DNA of 38,987 nucleotides from the NCBI GenBank assembly GCA_022705325.1, contig JAKJER010000054.1, positions 1-38,987 on the forward strand. Direction: 5' to 3'. Below the pieces are notes generated by a model. The model saw nothing but the letters and a program-made list of their open reading frames with translations. It searched no databases and was not told the origin of the DNA. A program made the position numbers and the translations under genes. Below, piece after piece: positions 10,101 through 18,314 of this stretch. Position 1 is the first letter of the stretch. Each line of letters opens with the position of its first letter. The DNA comes from Planctomycetota bacterium. Lineage in GTDB: Bacteria; Planctomycetota; Phycisphaerae; SM23-33.

Positions 10101-13100
10101 CCGGCGACGAGGTTGACGTTGTTCAAGGCGCCCATCACCATCACCGAGGTGGCCCCGCCGGGCAGGACCCAGTTGGAGTTGTTGGCCGCCTGGGCGACGT
10201 TGACGACGTTGATCTTTCCGTCGAAGGTCAGGTCGCCGGCCTGGGCCGTCCCCGTGAACATCAGGGTGGCCAGGCTGCGGTCGTCGCCCGCTTCGATGTC
10301 GATGCGCTTGGCCACGCCCGTCTTGTTGATCGTCAGCGAGGTGGCGGTGGTGGTGTTGTTGAGGATCAGCTTGCCCGTGGCGGAGTTGTAGGTGCCCGTG
10401 CCGGTTCCGCCCAGGGTAATGGTCACGCCGTCGGGCGCGACGTTTCGGCCGGCCGCCACGGCGATAACCGCCCCGCCGACCGGTTCGAGCGCGGGCTGCA
10501 CGCCGTTGAGCACGACCAGGGCGATGCCCGCCGGCAGGGCGCTGGTCACGCCGGTGTCCACCACGACCTGGTTGCCCACGCCGGTCACCGCGCCGCGGCT
10601 GATCAGGCGGGTGAGTTGGCTGAGGCCAGCCGCGGACACGTCGTCGCCGGTACCGAACAGGGTGTCGGCGCCCGGATCGACGCCGAGGGTCAGTTGGGAC
10701 GAGTTCCACGAGCCGGCCGTGAAGGACGTCAGGTTCGCCGACTGCACGGGCTGCCCGGCGATGTAGCCGCCGCTGAAGACGGTGTTGTTGACGGCGCCGA
10801 ACACCGAGATCGCGTTCGTGTCGCCGGCGATTCCCACGGTGGCGCCGGTGATCTGGCCGCTGATCATGAGCTGGGTGACCGGCCCGTTGATCTGCCAGAC
10901 GGTGTTGTCAACGGCGTTGCCCACGTTCTTGGAGACCCGCAGCACGCCGGCGCCCGAGCCGATGATCAGGCTGTTGCGGGCCCCGCCGCCCTGGTTGACC
11001 GCTCCCCACTGCCCGCCGACGTTGAGCATCTCGACGCGCCCGCCGATGTTGAGGTTGCCCTCGAAATCGCCGGTGGCCACCGAGATGTTGCGGGCGCTGC
11101 CGACGGCCTGGATCGTGGAGGTCGCCAGCACGCTCCCGCCGACCACCGACAGGGTGGTGATGTCGCCGCCCAACGCGCTGACGTTGCCGCCCAGGTTGCC
11201 GTAGTACAGGCTCAGGGACGACAGCCCGCCCATGTTGGCCGTCAGGTTGCCGGTCACGTTGGCGGGGTCGGCCAGCGTGCCCCGGATGGAGATGTAGCCC
11301 AGCTTCAGGGCGGCGGTGATGTTGCCGTCGACCCGCCCGTTGGTGACCGTCAGCCGGTCGATCGAGCCGTAGAGGCTGGTGATGTTGCCGATGACGTTGC
11401 CCTTGGCGGGGTTGCCCGTCGGATCGCTGAGCACCAGGCTCTTGATGGAGGCCCCGATGGTCAGGTCGCCGACGATGTTGGCCCCGGTCGGCACGACGAA
11501 GTTGGTCAACGAGCCGAAGACCGTGACGCTGCCCAGGCGGGTGGGAGCGGGCAGGTTGAAGAAGCCGCCCATGTCGCCGGTGAACTGCAGCGTGGTGATG
11601 TTGCCGTTGACGCGGATGTCGCCGAAGATGCTGCCGGCCACGTTCAGCGTGGTGAGCGACCCGCCGATGTACAGGGCCGTGTACAGGTTGGCGGCCTGGC
11701 CCGGCGTCGAGGTGCGGACCAGCAGCGTGGTGAGGTTGCCGGCGATGTCAAACCGCTTGGGCACGTAGTCCGACAGCGTGGACGGGTCGATGCCCATGGT
11801 GGCCATGCTGGTGATGTTGCGGACGTTGCCGGCGACCGAGAGGCTGCCGCTGTACCCGTTCTTGGTCCAGATCAGATCCACGTCGGCCGAGGTCGGGTTC
11901 TCGACGGTGGTGATGGTCGCGGAGATCAGGCCGGTGCGGCTGTAGATCGATCCGATGGACCCGGCGACGGTGATCGTGCCGCTGATGTTGCCCTGCACGT
12001 CCAGCAGGCCCAGGCGGGTGCCCTGCGGCCCGCGGAGGATGAGATCGGAGCTGGCGAAGTTGCCGCCGATGCGGGCCGTCGTGATCTCCGTGGCCACCTG
12101 GAAGTAGTTGCCCGCGAAATTGGTGCCGGTGGAGAGGCTCTCGATGGCGCCGACCGACACGTCGAAGTTGCCGAAGATGTCCAGCGTGGCGGACATCTTG
12201 CCCACCGTGCCCGGGATGGACAAGGTGTTCTCGTATATCCGCCGCCCGCTGAGTTCAACCAGGCCGTCGGTGCAGTCGATGTTGTTGCCCACGATGTCGG
12301 CGTTGGGCCCCACGCCCTGGATCGGGCCCAGCGAGCCGCCGTTGCCGGCGATGTCGGTGTAGGTCAGCCCGGGCCCGCCGGCCTTGACGCCGGCGATGGC
12401 GTAGGTGTCGGGGGCGGCCATCGAGCCGGAGAACCAGCAGTGGAGGATGCCGTCGCTGTTGACCGAGGTCTCGATGACCCCGACCCACTGCCCGGTGATC
12501 TCCGCGGCCTCGATGATGGCGCCGACGCCGCTGAAGCTCACGTTGCCGATCCACCCGGTGGGGATGAGGTCGGCGGCCGCGGCGCGAACGCTCCAGCCGG
12601 TGAGCGGGCTAGCCGAGACGATGGCCGTCAGCGAGGCCCCGTCGGTGCCCACCACTTCCTCAATGGCGTCGATCGCCAGGACCGAGCCGTCAATCCAGTT
12701 GCCCGCGCCGCTGATCTCGACGCGGTGGATGGTGCTGCCCGACAGGATCGCCGCCCGTGCACGATCGCCCGAGCCGTCGTCGGCCAGGCCGTCGCCCACG
12801 TTGATAGTCCCGATCTCGCCGGCGTGCACCACGCCGATCACCCCGTCAAAGCCCGTGTCGGAGGTCAGGCCGTCGGCGTTGACTTCAATGTTGGCCGCCA
12901 GGCCGGTGACCAGGAGGTCGCCCAGCCAGCCGCCCACCAGGACCTGCTGCACGTCGCCGTCGATGACTATGCCGTTGACCTTGCGATTGAAGTAGCCCGC
13001 CTGGCTGGCGGCGGCGGCCACCTCCACGCCTTCGAGCCACTGGCCCAGGTCGCCCACGACCCGGCCCAGGTTGCCCTGGACGCTGATGCCGGTGAGTCCC

Positions 13101-16100
13101 TCAAAATGTCCGCAGACCACGTCGCCGTCGGTAGCGTTGGCGAAGCCGTCCACCTCGTTGTCGCCCACCACCTGGTAGACGTTGATTCCGCCCACGCCGG
13201 TCAGGCTGACCGAGCCGTTTCCGGTGAGATTCAGCAGGCCGATGTCGGCGGTGTTGCCGGCGGTGAGGTTGTCCAGCGTCACCGGGCCGACCGCGTCGAA
13301 CCGGGCCACCACGCCGCCGATCTTCTCGCCGGCGACGTTCTGGACCGGAATCACGTAATACGAGTACTGCGAGGGGACTTCCTCGCCGTTGACCTCGACC
13401 GGATCGCCGTTGTCGTCGACCTGGAGGGCGGGCGTGACGCGGACGCGGGCCCCGCCGTCGTCCTCGAGGATCACCGACTGCCCCTGCGTCTTGCTGGTCG
13501 GCTGGAGCGGGCCCACATTCCCGCCGTACCAGGTGTAGATCGTGCCTTCCACCCGCACCATGCCGATGTCGGAGTTGATGCCGTGGGCCAGCGTCGGAAT
13601 GCCAGTGTTCATCGTCCCCCAGTCGCCGCCCACCCACAGCAGGTCCATGCGGGCGCCGGGACCGGAGTCGTCATAGTTGACGTGGATGCTCGACGCGCCA
13701 TGCAGGTAGTCGTCCACAATTATGGTGCCGATGCTGCCGGTGGCCCACACCCCGCTGAGCACCTGGCTGGGGCTCTGATACAGCCGGGACGCCACCAACT
13801 CGCCCCGCGCGTGGATATTCTGAATGAACGCGTTGTCGTCGTAGAAGCCGTCAGTGGCCCCGGCGACGATGGTGGCGGCCAGGTACGTATTGCCGACGTT
13901 CTCCACCATGCCGATGCTGCCGTCGCTGATGACCAGGTTGGAGGTGTAGAACCCGTTGACGATCGGGCCGATCGTGCCGGCGCGGTAGCTGACCAGGTCG
14001 CCGCCGCCGATCACAAAGGCGGTGTTGGAATAGCTGCCCCCGGTGACCTCGAAGGCCCCGAAGCTGCCGTTGCGAACGGCGATGTCGTAGCCGTAGGTCG
14101 CCCCGGTCCCGCCGAACGAGGGCCTGTAGTCGCCGGCCACGTCCACCGCGCCGAGGCTGACGGCCGTGCTGTCGTACAGGAAGACCGTGTAGTCGCCCGG
14201 ATAGGGCACCGCCGGCGCGACCCGCAGGTAGTAGACGCCCGCCTGGGGCGCGGTGAAGGTCAGGGCCTCGGGGGTCGAGCCGCGGCTGTTGAAGCCCTCG
14301 TCCTCGACGGTCTCCTCGCCCGCGCTGCCCAGGATGTGCTGCTCGGCGTCCATGAGCGAGACGATGACGTTCTGGAACAGCGTCTCGCGCGGGTCGTCGA
14401 TGTGACCCATGCGGGTGTCCAGGCGGATGGTCTGCCCGGCCAGCAGCGAGATGGCGTACCAGTCGAAGTCGTCGTCCGGCTGGACGAAGTCTTCCAGCAG
14501 GTTGCCCCACAGCCTCATCGTGCCGGTGGCGTTGTAGAGGAACTGGGCCTGGTCGGCCGTGTCGTTGGAGACGGTCATGATCTGACCGTCGAGCGTCCAG
14601 TGCCGGCGCAGCGCGTTGGGCAAGTTCTGGACGTAGTAGATGTCGAACGGGTCGATCAGCGGGCGGTACTCCATCTCCCAGATGGGCTCGGCGCTGTGGT
14701 TGACCAGCAGCGGGTCGCGGTCGAGAATGTTGATCCCGCCGTCCACGTTGATCGTGCCGTAGGAGGTGCCGAAAATGTCGATCTCGCGGAGCATGCCGCC
14801 CACGGAGATCAGGGCGTTGTCCGGCCAGACGGGCAAGGAGGCGCGGGCGAAGTCGGTCTGGATGATGATGTTGTTGACGTCGTAGCCGACGTGCACGTTG
14901 CCGTACAGGTAGCCCACTTCCAGCACGTCCAGGCTGCCGGTCACACGGACGCTGCCGGCGACCGTGCCGGCCACCAGGATCCGCCCCATGTCCATCCGCG
15001 ACACCAGCGGGTTGGTCAGGGGCTCCTGGTCCATGAAGATGCCCCCATACACGTCTCCGCCGGGGAACACGCCCAGCGGATTGGCGGCGGGCGAGAACAC
15101 ATCCACGTTGGTGGTGGCTATGCCGCCCACCGAGCCCACGGCAACCGCTCCCGAGCCGGCCGGGGCTTGCAGGAAATTGGGGTTGGGGTTCAGCACCATC
15201 GTCTGGCCGGCGGCCGTGTCGTACAGCAGGATGTCCTGCGTGTTGGGCACCAGCGTCGTGAACACGTCGATGTTCTGCTGCATGTCGCCGATATACACCG
15301 CTTGCCGAGTCTCGCCGATGGTGGACATGCTCAACACGGTGTAGCGGTCGCTCTGGGCGATGTAGATGCTGAAGAGCCCGGAATTCGCCGGGGCGTCTGT
15401 CCGGATGAGGGCCAGGCGGTTGCGGTTGCCCACCGGGAACATTCCGTACAACTCGCCGCCCAGCGAGGCCAGGACGTTCAGGTCGTCTCGGCCGAGATAG
15501 CCGTTGAGGGCCGTGCAGTCCCCGTTGCCCATGTTGATCGTGTAGACCTGGTCGCCCGACACGCCGTACATCGTCCCGCCGACGTACTCGATGGCCTCCA
15601 TGCCGCCTACCGCGAGGTTCACCTGCGAGAAGACGGCCCCGCCGGCGGAGATGCCGTAGATGGCGGCGCCGTCGGTCCCGTACAGCGTTCCCCCGATGTA
15701 CGTGAGGTCCGTGAAGCCGATGGTGGTGGTTTGCGCGTTGCGGGTGATTACCGGCCCGCGCTGTCCGACGGGAGCGCCGGGGAGGCCGGTGATCGTGATC
15801 AGGTACGGTCCGGCCGGGTTGGGCAGGGCCGGGTCGGTCCCCGGAACGGAGTCCACCAGGTAGCCCACGGCAACGATGTTGCCGCCGGAGGTGGCCATGG
15901 CCCGGATGTCCCAGTAGAACGTCGGCTCGACGCTGTCCGGCACCTGCCCCAGGTTGGTGATGGTGGCCCCGGTGACCGGGTTCAGCGAGACCAACTCAGA
16001 GGTGGCCGAGTCGAAGGCGTACATCACGCCGCCCGCGCTGGCGAGGGCGACGATGCCCGTTCGCCCGCTGACGTTGGGGCGAGGTTCGTCCAGGCGGCGG

Positions 16101-16387
16101 TAGGTGGCCCCGCCGTCAATGGGCGCTCCGTTCAGCCAGCCGGGCATGTCCGCCACGTTGCCGGCTTCCCAGCGCATCAACTCGATCTGCCCCACGGGCG
16201 GGAAGGGGAATGTCTGGCCCGTCACGTCCGTGGATTGAACGTCCACTCGGATCAGCGAGCCGTTCGCCTCCCGGTAGATGAACTGGTCCCCAACGGAAAC
16301 GGTGCTCAGCAGAAGCCGGGCTTCCAGATCTTCCATCAGGGTTGGATTCTGCCGGGCGATGTCGCAATTGGATCCGCTGGTGGACAT
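7175..16387 (-). CDS. Giant LEPR-XLL-type surface protein with C-terminal metzincin protease domain
   Basis: 3,070 residues; ATG at 16387 preceded by AAGGAG at eight bases. LEARLLLS (residues 21-28) is a LEPR-XLL variant. Order of parts: beta-propeller-like region (about 90-420); PPC-type beta domain (about 625-745); a very long run of short beta-helix-like repeats rich in GNI/GSI, TLNVAGS-type turns (about 750-2430); Ig-like domain with DKRGNPLDG (about 2445-2560); two further PPC-like segments (about 2585-2840); then a protease domain. The zinc site is HELGHILGLNH (H2981, E2982, H2985, G2988, H2991), the full HExxHxxGxxH metzincin signature, with a candidate Met-turn at WVMGY (M3014). The protease therefore sits at the far C-terminal end behind about 2,800 residues of stalk. 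Probably secreted or surface-attached; substrate unknown. Clear for family, unclear for role. Confidence 0.92.
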   Translation of the reverse strand: MSTSGSNCDIARQNPTLMEDLEARLLLSTVSVGDQFIYREANGSLIRVDVQSTDVTGQTFPFPPVGQIELMRWEAGNVADMPGWLNGAPIDGGATYRRLDEPRPNVSGRTGIVALASAGGVMYAFDSATSELVSLNPVTGATITNLGQVPDSVEPTFYWDIRAMATSGGNIVAVGYLVDSVPGTDPALPNPAGPYLITITGLPGAPVGQRGPVITRNAQTTTIGFTDLTYIGGTLYGTDGAAIYGISAGGAVFSQVNLAVGGMEAIEYVGGTMYGVSGDQVYTINMGNGDCTALNGYLGRDDLNVLASLGGELYGMFPVGNRNRLALIRTDAPANSGLFSIYIAQSDRYTVLSMSTIGETRQAVYIGDMQQNIDVFTTLVPNTQDILLYDTAAGQTMVLNPNPNFLQAPAGSGAVAVGSVGGIATTNVDVFSPAANPLGVFPGGDVYGGIFMDQEPLTNPLVSRMDMGRILVAGTVAGSVRVTGSLDVLEVGYLYGNVHVGYDVNNIIIQTDFARASLPVWPDNALISVGGMLREIDIFGTSYGTINVDGGINILDRDPLLVNHSAEPIWEMEYRPLIDPFDIYYVQNLPNALRRHWTLDGQIMTVSNDTADQAQFLYNATGTMRLWGNLLEDFVQPDDDFDWYAISLLAGQTIRLDTRMGHIDDPRETLFQNVIVSLMDAEQHILGSAGEETVEDEGFNSRGSTPEALTFTAPQAGVYYLRVAPAVPYPGDYTVFLYDSTAVSLGAVDVAGDYRPSFGGTGATYGYDIAVRNGSFGAFEVTGGSYSNTAFVIGGGDLVSYRAGTIGPIVNGFYTSNLVISDGSIGMVENVGNTYLAATIVAGATDGFYDDNAFIQNIHARGELVASRLYQSPSQVLSGVWATGSIGTIIVDDYLHGASSIHVNYDDSGPGARMDLLWVGGDWGTMNTGIPTLAHGINSDIGMVRVEGTIYTWYGGNVGPLQPTSKTQGQSVILEDDGGARVRVTPALQVDDNGDPVEVNGEEVPSQYSYYVIPVQNVAGEKIGGVVARFDAVGPVTLDNLTAGNTADIGLLNLTGNGSVSLTGVGGINVYQVVGDNEVDGFANATDGDVVCGHFEGLTGISVQGNLGRVVGDLGQWLEGVEVAAAASQAGYFNRKVNGIVIDGDVQQVLVGGWLGDLLVTGLAANIEVNADGLTSDTGFDGVIGVVHAGEIGTINVGDGLADDGSGDRARAAILSGSTIHRVEISGAGNWIDGSVLAIDAIEEVVGTDGASLTAIVSASPLTGWSVRAAAADLIPTGWIGNVSFSGVGAIIEAAEITGQWVGVIETSVNSDGILHCWFSGSMAAPDTYAIAGVKAGGPGLTYTDIAGNGGSLGPIQGVGPNADIVGNNIDCTDGLVELSGRRIYENTLSIPGTVGKMSATLDIFGNFDVSVGAIESLSTGTNFAGNYFQVATEITTARIGGNFASSDLILRGPQGTRLGLLDVQGNISGTITVAGSIGSIYSRTGLISATITTVENPTSADVDLIWTKNGYSGSLSVAGNVRNITSMATMGIDPSTLSDYVPKRFDIAGNLTTLLVRTSTPGQAANLYTALYIGGSLTTLNVAGSIFGDIRVNGNITTLQFTGDMGGFFNLPAPTRLGSVTVFGSLTNFVVPTGANIVGDLTIGASIKSLVLSDPTGNPAKGNVIGNITSLYGSIDRLTVTNGRVDGNITAALKLGYISIRGTLADPANVTGNLTANMGGLSSLSLYYGNLGGNVSALGGDITTLSVVGGSVLATSTIQAVGSARNISVATGDFEGNLNIGGRVEMLNVGGQWGAVNQGGGARNSLIIGSGAGVLRVSKNVGNAVDNTVWQINGPVTQLMISGQITGATVGIAGDTNAISVFGAVNNTVFSGGYIAGQPVQSANLTSFTAGSWNSSQLTLGVDPGADTLFGTGDDVSAAGLSQLTRLISRGAVTGVGNQVVVDTGVTSALPAGIALVVLNGVQPALEPVGGAVIAVAAGRNVAPDGVTITLGGTGTGTYNSATGKLILNNTTTATSLTINKTGVAKRIDIEAGDDRSLATLMFTGTAQAGDLTFDGKINVVNVAQAANNSNWVLPGGATSVMVMGALNNVNLVAGHVITTVVRGAMTGGSITVRDLRVLQVLGNLSAPVTTTVGSIGTMNVTGSVTAPVTSAGGLNYLTAAALEGDVQANRGDIGVMLIRGDVSSNIQSVLGYIRVIQIINGSFGSLDEDMAIRSMTGIGSFVAISYTTTPQPRYTSGVISTNGKINQISITGLNMSTRVRAADGINVAYMDDMINGLLSSGSDIYTVVIRKNMLESDIVSGFDPGDAGFDAGNGGNAATVRMDARTHPQAWVTPGNVDRLAGGDIRLVQVLGNMTASTIAAAVGPGNDGWYYTEDDQVRGNGYAQRVIVRGVISGSLDPTQSFGIFAAGAMPNVTVPRLPVGNAYIDDVLAGGGAPRVAAVKVDDTSITIALTDDIDISTVNNPGMDPTRPTSFEVTISVNSVFGDADDYKITDIGGFTVTYSHQTRELKLRLTQGTWMAINKGTNFLVRLDGSMVTDKRGNPLDGEKGMSWPSGDGVAGGEFLYRFAYGDSGDTIADSTHLSTGVPILYANQVHKIRQTIGDNRAPALPQDDVDYYTISVHEGDVLYFWTPAPIATGVDPLDEFNFLEPSLSGYGYRATADADIRIFAAYDPFTGYLGPYELSILLFNDGNSNFTFDDATQAATALTWVGNTTSPADEVETILAPDDYDVYSLGVLPAWTRLDLSLDTLMIGSRLDPKMAVFNSAGELVGSIVFSENPGGDTLALDTNITLQGSVITTQADTYYVAIGDMYPVSPDEQVTGSYDLTVTRTQLAAQAPARQVVYVNFNGGVADYLLEAGNRVDAYQQPLTAARFGFDASFTQILINSVMDTIRAVYQNYTNITFTTVKPMTGQYSTIYVSNDYSYEAGLLGLAEQIDTDNSDHSDQCTVWGAEIASSYHAELGHTVEQVGKAIGNTAAHELGHILGLNHVQNEFTIIDFVTGEAVAPTNWVMGYSFYDSDEVLSGQVYVDEYDLLDLEFTTHENLMVSPSNEFLIGYQNSVASLWTIA

Positions 16388-16406
16388 ACGAAATACTCCT
16401 TCACTG

Positions 16407-16443
16407 TGTAGGCCGGACCTGCATACCGGCCGAAGGGCCTACA
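16407..16443 (-). promoter_or_regulatory. Leader stem-loop before the metzincin gene
   Basis: TGTAGGCC (16407-16414) pairs perfectly with GGCCTACA (16436-16443). The stem ends about 20 bases before the start codon, directly next to the AAGGAG. The gene at 6214 has a comparable stem next to its ribosome binding site. Confidence 0.5.
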
Positions 16444-16523
16444 TGGGCCCCGACGCTCCATAGACGCACTGCCTTTTGGGGACGACGGATGCTGCCGTAT
16501 TATCGCAATCCGCCAAGATCACA

Positions 16524-16585
16524 GTGTGACATTTCGCCCGATGGCAAGCATAGGGGAAACTCGTGAAAGATACCCCATGTCACAC
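16524..16585 (-). promoter_or_regulatory. Structured leader element of the metzincin gene
   Basis: A 9-bp perfect outer helix (GTGTGACAT with ATGTCACAC, arms at 16524-16532 and 16577-16585) encloses a second GGGG/CCCC helix (16553-16556 with 16573-16576). The inner helix stacks directly on the outer one on one side and is offset by 20 bases on the other. It lies between the predicted promoter and the start codon, so it would be transcribed. It matches no riboswitch class I can recognise. A protein-binding dyad is the alternative. Confidence 0.4.
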
Positions 16586-16615
16586 CGCGCCTTGGCACCA
16601 CAAGCAGCAACGCGG

Positions 16616-16644
16616 AAACTAGCTGGATTTCCGAACATTGTCAA
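16616..16644 (-). promoter_or_regulatory. Predicted sigma-70-type promoter for the metzincin gene
   Basis: On the minus strand, TTGACA (16644-16639), a 17-bp spacer and TAGTTT (16621-16616). The -35 is perfect and the -10 matches 4 of 6. It implies a leader of about 220 bases. Confidence 0.5.
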
Positions 16645-16827
16645 TACAATTCCAATCATTTGTGGGTTCGGGCCGGCCTGACGCATCGTGCCAACGGCCC
16701 GGGCCGGCGCAGACCACAACCATGAAGGAGGCCACTCTCTATACGGCGCGCGAGCGGCCCAAAAGTTCCCGGGAAAACTCAAAAAAATGGAAGCCGTCCG
16801 GGGCGGGGCGCAGGAGGGGGCTTGTCC
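16645..16827. other. Non-coding spacer
   Basis: Short stretch between the predicted metzincin promoter and the methyltransferase terminator. Together with 16388-16644 it makes a 476-bp gene-free interval. A run of seven A (T on the minus strand) near 16785 follows the 16828-16850 hairpin at a distance. No gene seen. Confidence 0.5.
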
Positions 16828-16850
16828 GCGACGGGCGAGAGGCCCGTCGC
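16828..16850 (-). terminator. Hairpin after the methyltransferase gene
   Basis: Perfect 9-bp stem GCGACGGGC / GCCCGTCGC with a five-base loop, 14 bases past the stop of the gene ending at 16864. There is no immediate T tract; the nearest is about 40 bases further on, so termination may be partial. Confidence 0.5.
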
Positions 16851-16863
16851 GCCCGGCGGGGGG

Positions 16864-17523
16864 TCACCGGCCCGGTGTCGCAAGCGACACCCGCAGGGCG
16901 TAATTGGGGGAGTCAATCCTGGACAGGCGGGTGTCCTCGATGTGGGCCCCCGGCAGGGCCGCCCGCAGCAGGTCGGCCAACTCCGCGGGCGGGATCAGGC
17001 GGACGTTCGCGTCGCCGCTGACATATCGGTCGGCCAGGTAGCCCAGCCGTCCCCGCAAGCCGTGCGGGGCGAACTCCTTGACCGCCAGCAGGCTGCAGCC
17101 GCCCTGGGCCAGCAGGTCGCGCAGGTCGCCCAGGAAGGCCTCCCGCTGGCCGGGCGGAACGTGGTGGAGGACGTCGCTGACCACGGCGGCCTGGATCGCC
17201 CGCGGGCCCAGTTGGAGGTACTGACGGATGCTGGTGCCCGCCAGGCGCTCGACGCGGCCCAGCAGGCTCTCCTCGATCATCCAGCCGACGACGGGGCTGA
17301 TGTCGATCATGGTGACCGTAATGTCGTCGCGGAGGCGCAGCAGGCAGTTGAGCGGCTCGCCGTCGCCGCCGCCGATGTCCACCACGTGGGCGCCGGGGGG
17401 GATGATCTCGGCCAGCACCTGGGCCGTCTTCCGCACGTCGACGAAGATGCGCCTGTAGGCCCGCCCCACGTGCTGAAACACGCGGGGGCCCAGGACCTTG
17501 CGAATGAGGCTTCCGATTGACAT
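16864..17523 (-). CDS. SAM-dependent class I methyltransferase
   Basis: 219 residues from the ATG at 17523. SAM-binding motif I is VDIGGGDG (residues 48-55), followed by an acidic strand-end motif (MIDIS) and VSDVLHHVP before the fourth strand, as in class I Rossmann methyltransferases. The usual small-molecule-type fold ends at about residue 215, so the length is normal. The substrate cannot be read from the sequence. The in-frame sequence upstream to 17685 is low-complexity, overlaps the divergent gene's promoter, and is not taken as coding. There is no Shine-Dalgarno, but a TAGAAT -10 lies seven bases before the ATG, so the mRNA is probably leaderless. It is divergent from another methyltransferase, suggesting related roles in modification of a surface glycan or lipid. 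Confidence 0.8.
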   Translation of the reverse strand: MSIGSLIRKVLGPRVFQHVGRAYRRIFVDVRKTAQVLAEIIPPGAHVVDIGGGDGEPLNCLLRLRDDITVTMIDISPVVGWMIEESLLGRVERLAGTSIRQYLQLGPRAIQAAVVSDVLHHVPPGQREAFLGDLRDLLAQGGCSLLAVKEFAPHGLRGRLGYLADRYVSGDANVRLIPPAELADLLRAALPGAHIEDTRLSRIDSPNYALRVSLATPGR

Positions 17524-17530
17524 TCGCGGG

Positions 17531-17559
17531 ATTCTACCAGCCTTGCATACCCCTGCCAA
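17531..17559 (-). promoter_or_regulatory. Promoter for a probably leaderless methyltransferase mRNA
   Basis: Minus strand TTGGCA (17559-17554), 17-bp spacer, TAGAAT (17536-17531), then seven bases to the ATG at 17523. The expected transcription start coincides with the start codon. Confidence 0.55.
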
Positions 17560-17604
17560 GCGGATAGCGCCCGCACCCGCCAGCCCGGCCCGGGCCATTT
17601 CGCC

Positions 17605-17634
17605 TTGCCTTTGGCCGGGCGGGCGTTGTTTAAT
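17605..17634 (+). promoter_or_regulatory. Predicted promoter for the divergent methyltransferase
   Basis: TTGCCT (17605-17610), an 18-bp spacer and TTTAAT (17629-17634), about 50 bases before the ATG at 17687. The AT-rich -10 stands out from the GC-rich surroundings. Confidence 0.45.
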
Positions 17635-17686
17635 ACCAGTCCGCTCCCGGCCCGCGGTGGGGCGGGGAGACTTGAGGAGCCACACG

Positions 17687-18307
17687 ATGCCCGTGACAGC
17701 CCAGCAGCGCGACGTTGACGTCAGCCAGCGCGAGGCCTACGCCAGGCCCGGCGTGGGGCGAAAATACTGGGACATTCGCGACCGCATCACCCTGAGCTAT
17801 GTCCGCGAGGGGCGAATCCTCGACGCCGGGTGCGGAGAGGGCATCACCCTGGAGAAGCTCATCCGTCAGTTCCCCGACTGCCAGGTCGAGGGCCTCGACG
17901 TGGACCCCGCCAACATCGAGATCTGCCGCCGGCACAACCTGCCCGTCCGCCAGGGCAGCATCCTCCAACTGCCCTACGACGACAACACTTTCGACACCTG
18001 CACGTTCATGGAGGTGATCGAGCACCTCCAGCAGCCCGAGCAGGCGCTGGCGGAACTGGCCCGCGTGCTCAAGCCGGGCGGCAGGCTCCTGGTCGTCTTC
18101 CCGGTGGACTGGGCCTTCTTCCTGGCCCGCGTGATCTGCATGCGGTTCAAGGAGGCGATGTTCGACCCCGCCCACCTCCGCCAGTGGTCCACCCGCACCC
18201 TCAAGGCCGCCATGCGGAAGGTCGGCCTGCGGGTGTTCGCCGCCCGCTCCATGCCCCTGCCCTGGCCGATGAAGCTCCACGGCCTGGTGGTGGGGGAGAA
18301 GCCCTGA
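17687..18307 (+). CDS. SAM-dependent methyltransferase (Methyltransf_11/25 type)
   Basis: 206 residues. ATG at 17687 has GAGGAG seven bases upstream, which favours this start over the in-frame upstream codons. Motif I is ILDAGCGEG (residues 44-52), motif II ends in GLDVDP (69-74), then SILQLPYDDNTFD and MEVIEHL (108-114), and LKPGGRLLVVFP. This is the standard set of the UbiE/Methyltransf_11 group, which methylates small molecules or glycans. The C-terminal part (LARVICMRFKEAMFDPAHLRQW) resembles methyltransferases found with glycosyltransferases in polysaccharide clusters. Its convergent neighbour is a family 2 glycosyltransferase, which fits a role in surface polysaccharide modification. 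That role is inference. Confidence 0.82.
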   Translation: MPVTAQQRDVDVSQREAYARPGVGRKYWDIRDRITLSYVREGRILDAGCGEGITLEKLIRQFPDCQVEGLDVDPANIEICRRHNLPVRQGSILQLPYDDNTFDTCTFMEVIEHLQQPEQALAELARVLKPGGRLLVVFPVDWAFFLARVICMRFKEAMFDPAHLRQWSTRTLKAAMRKVGLRVFAARSMPLPWPMKLHGLVVGEKP

Positions 18308-18314
18308 ACGCCTC

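Noticed and set aside
6854..16411. Plus-strand open frame of 3,185 codons
   Set aside because: It is antisense to the metzincin gene, made of repeated Gly/Ala/Asp/Val/His strings, has no domain, and no ribosome binding site. The minus-strand gene has a complete HExxHxxGxxH site, PPC and LEPR-XLL motifs, and a Shine-Dalgarno.
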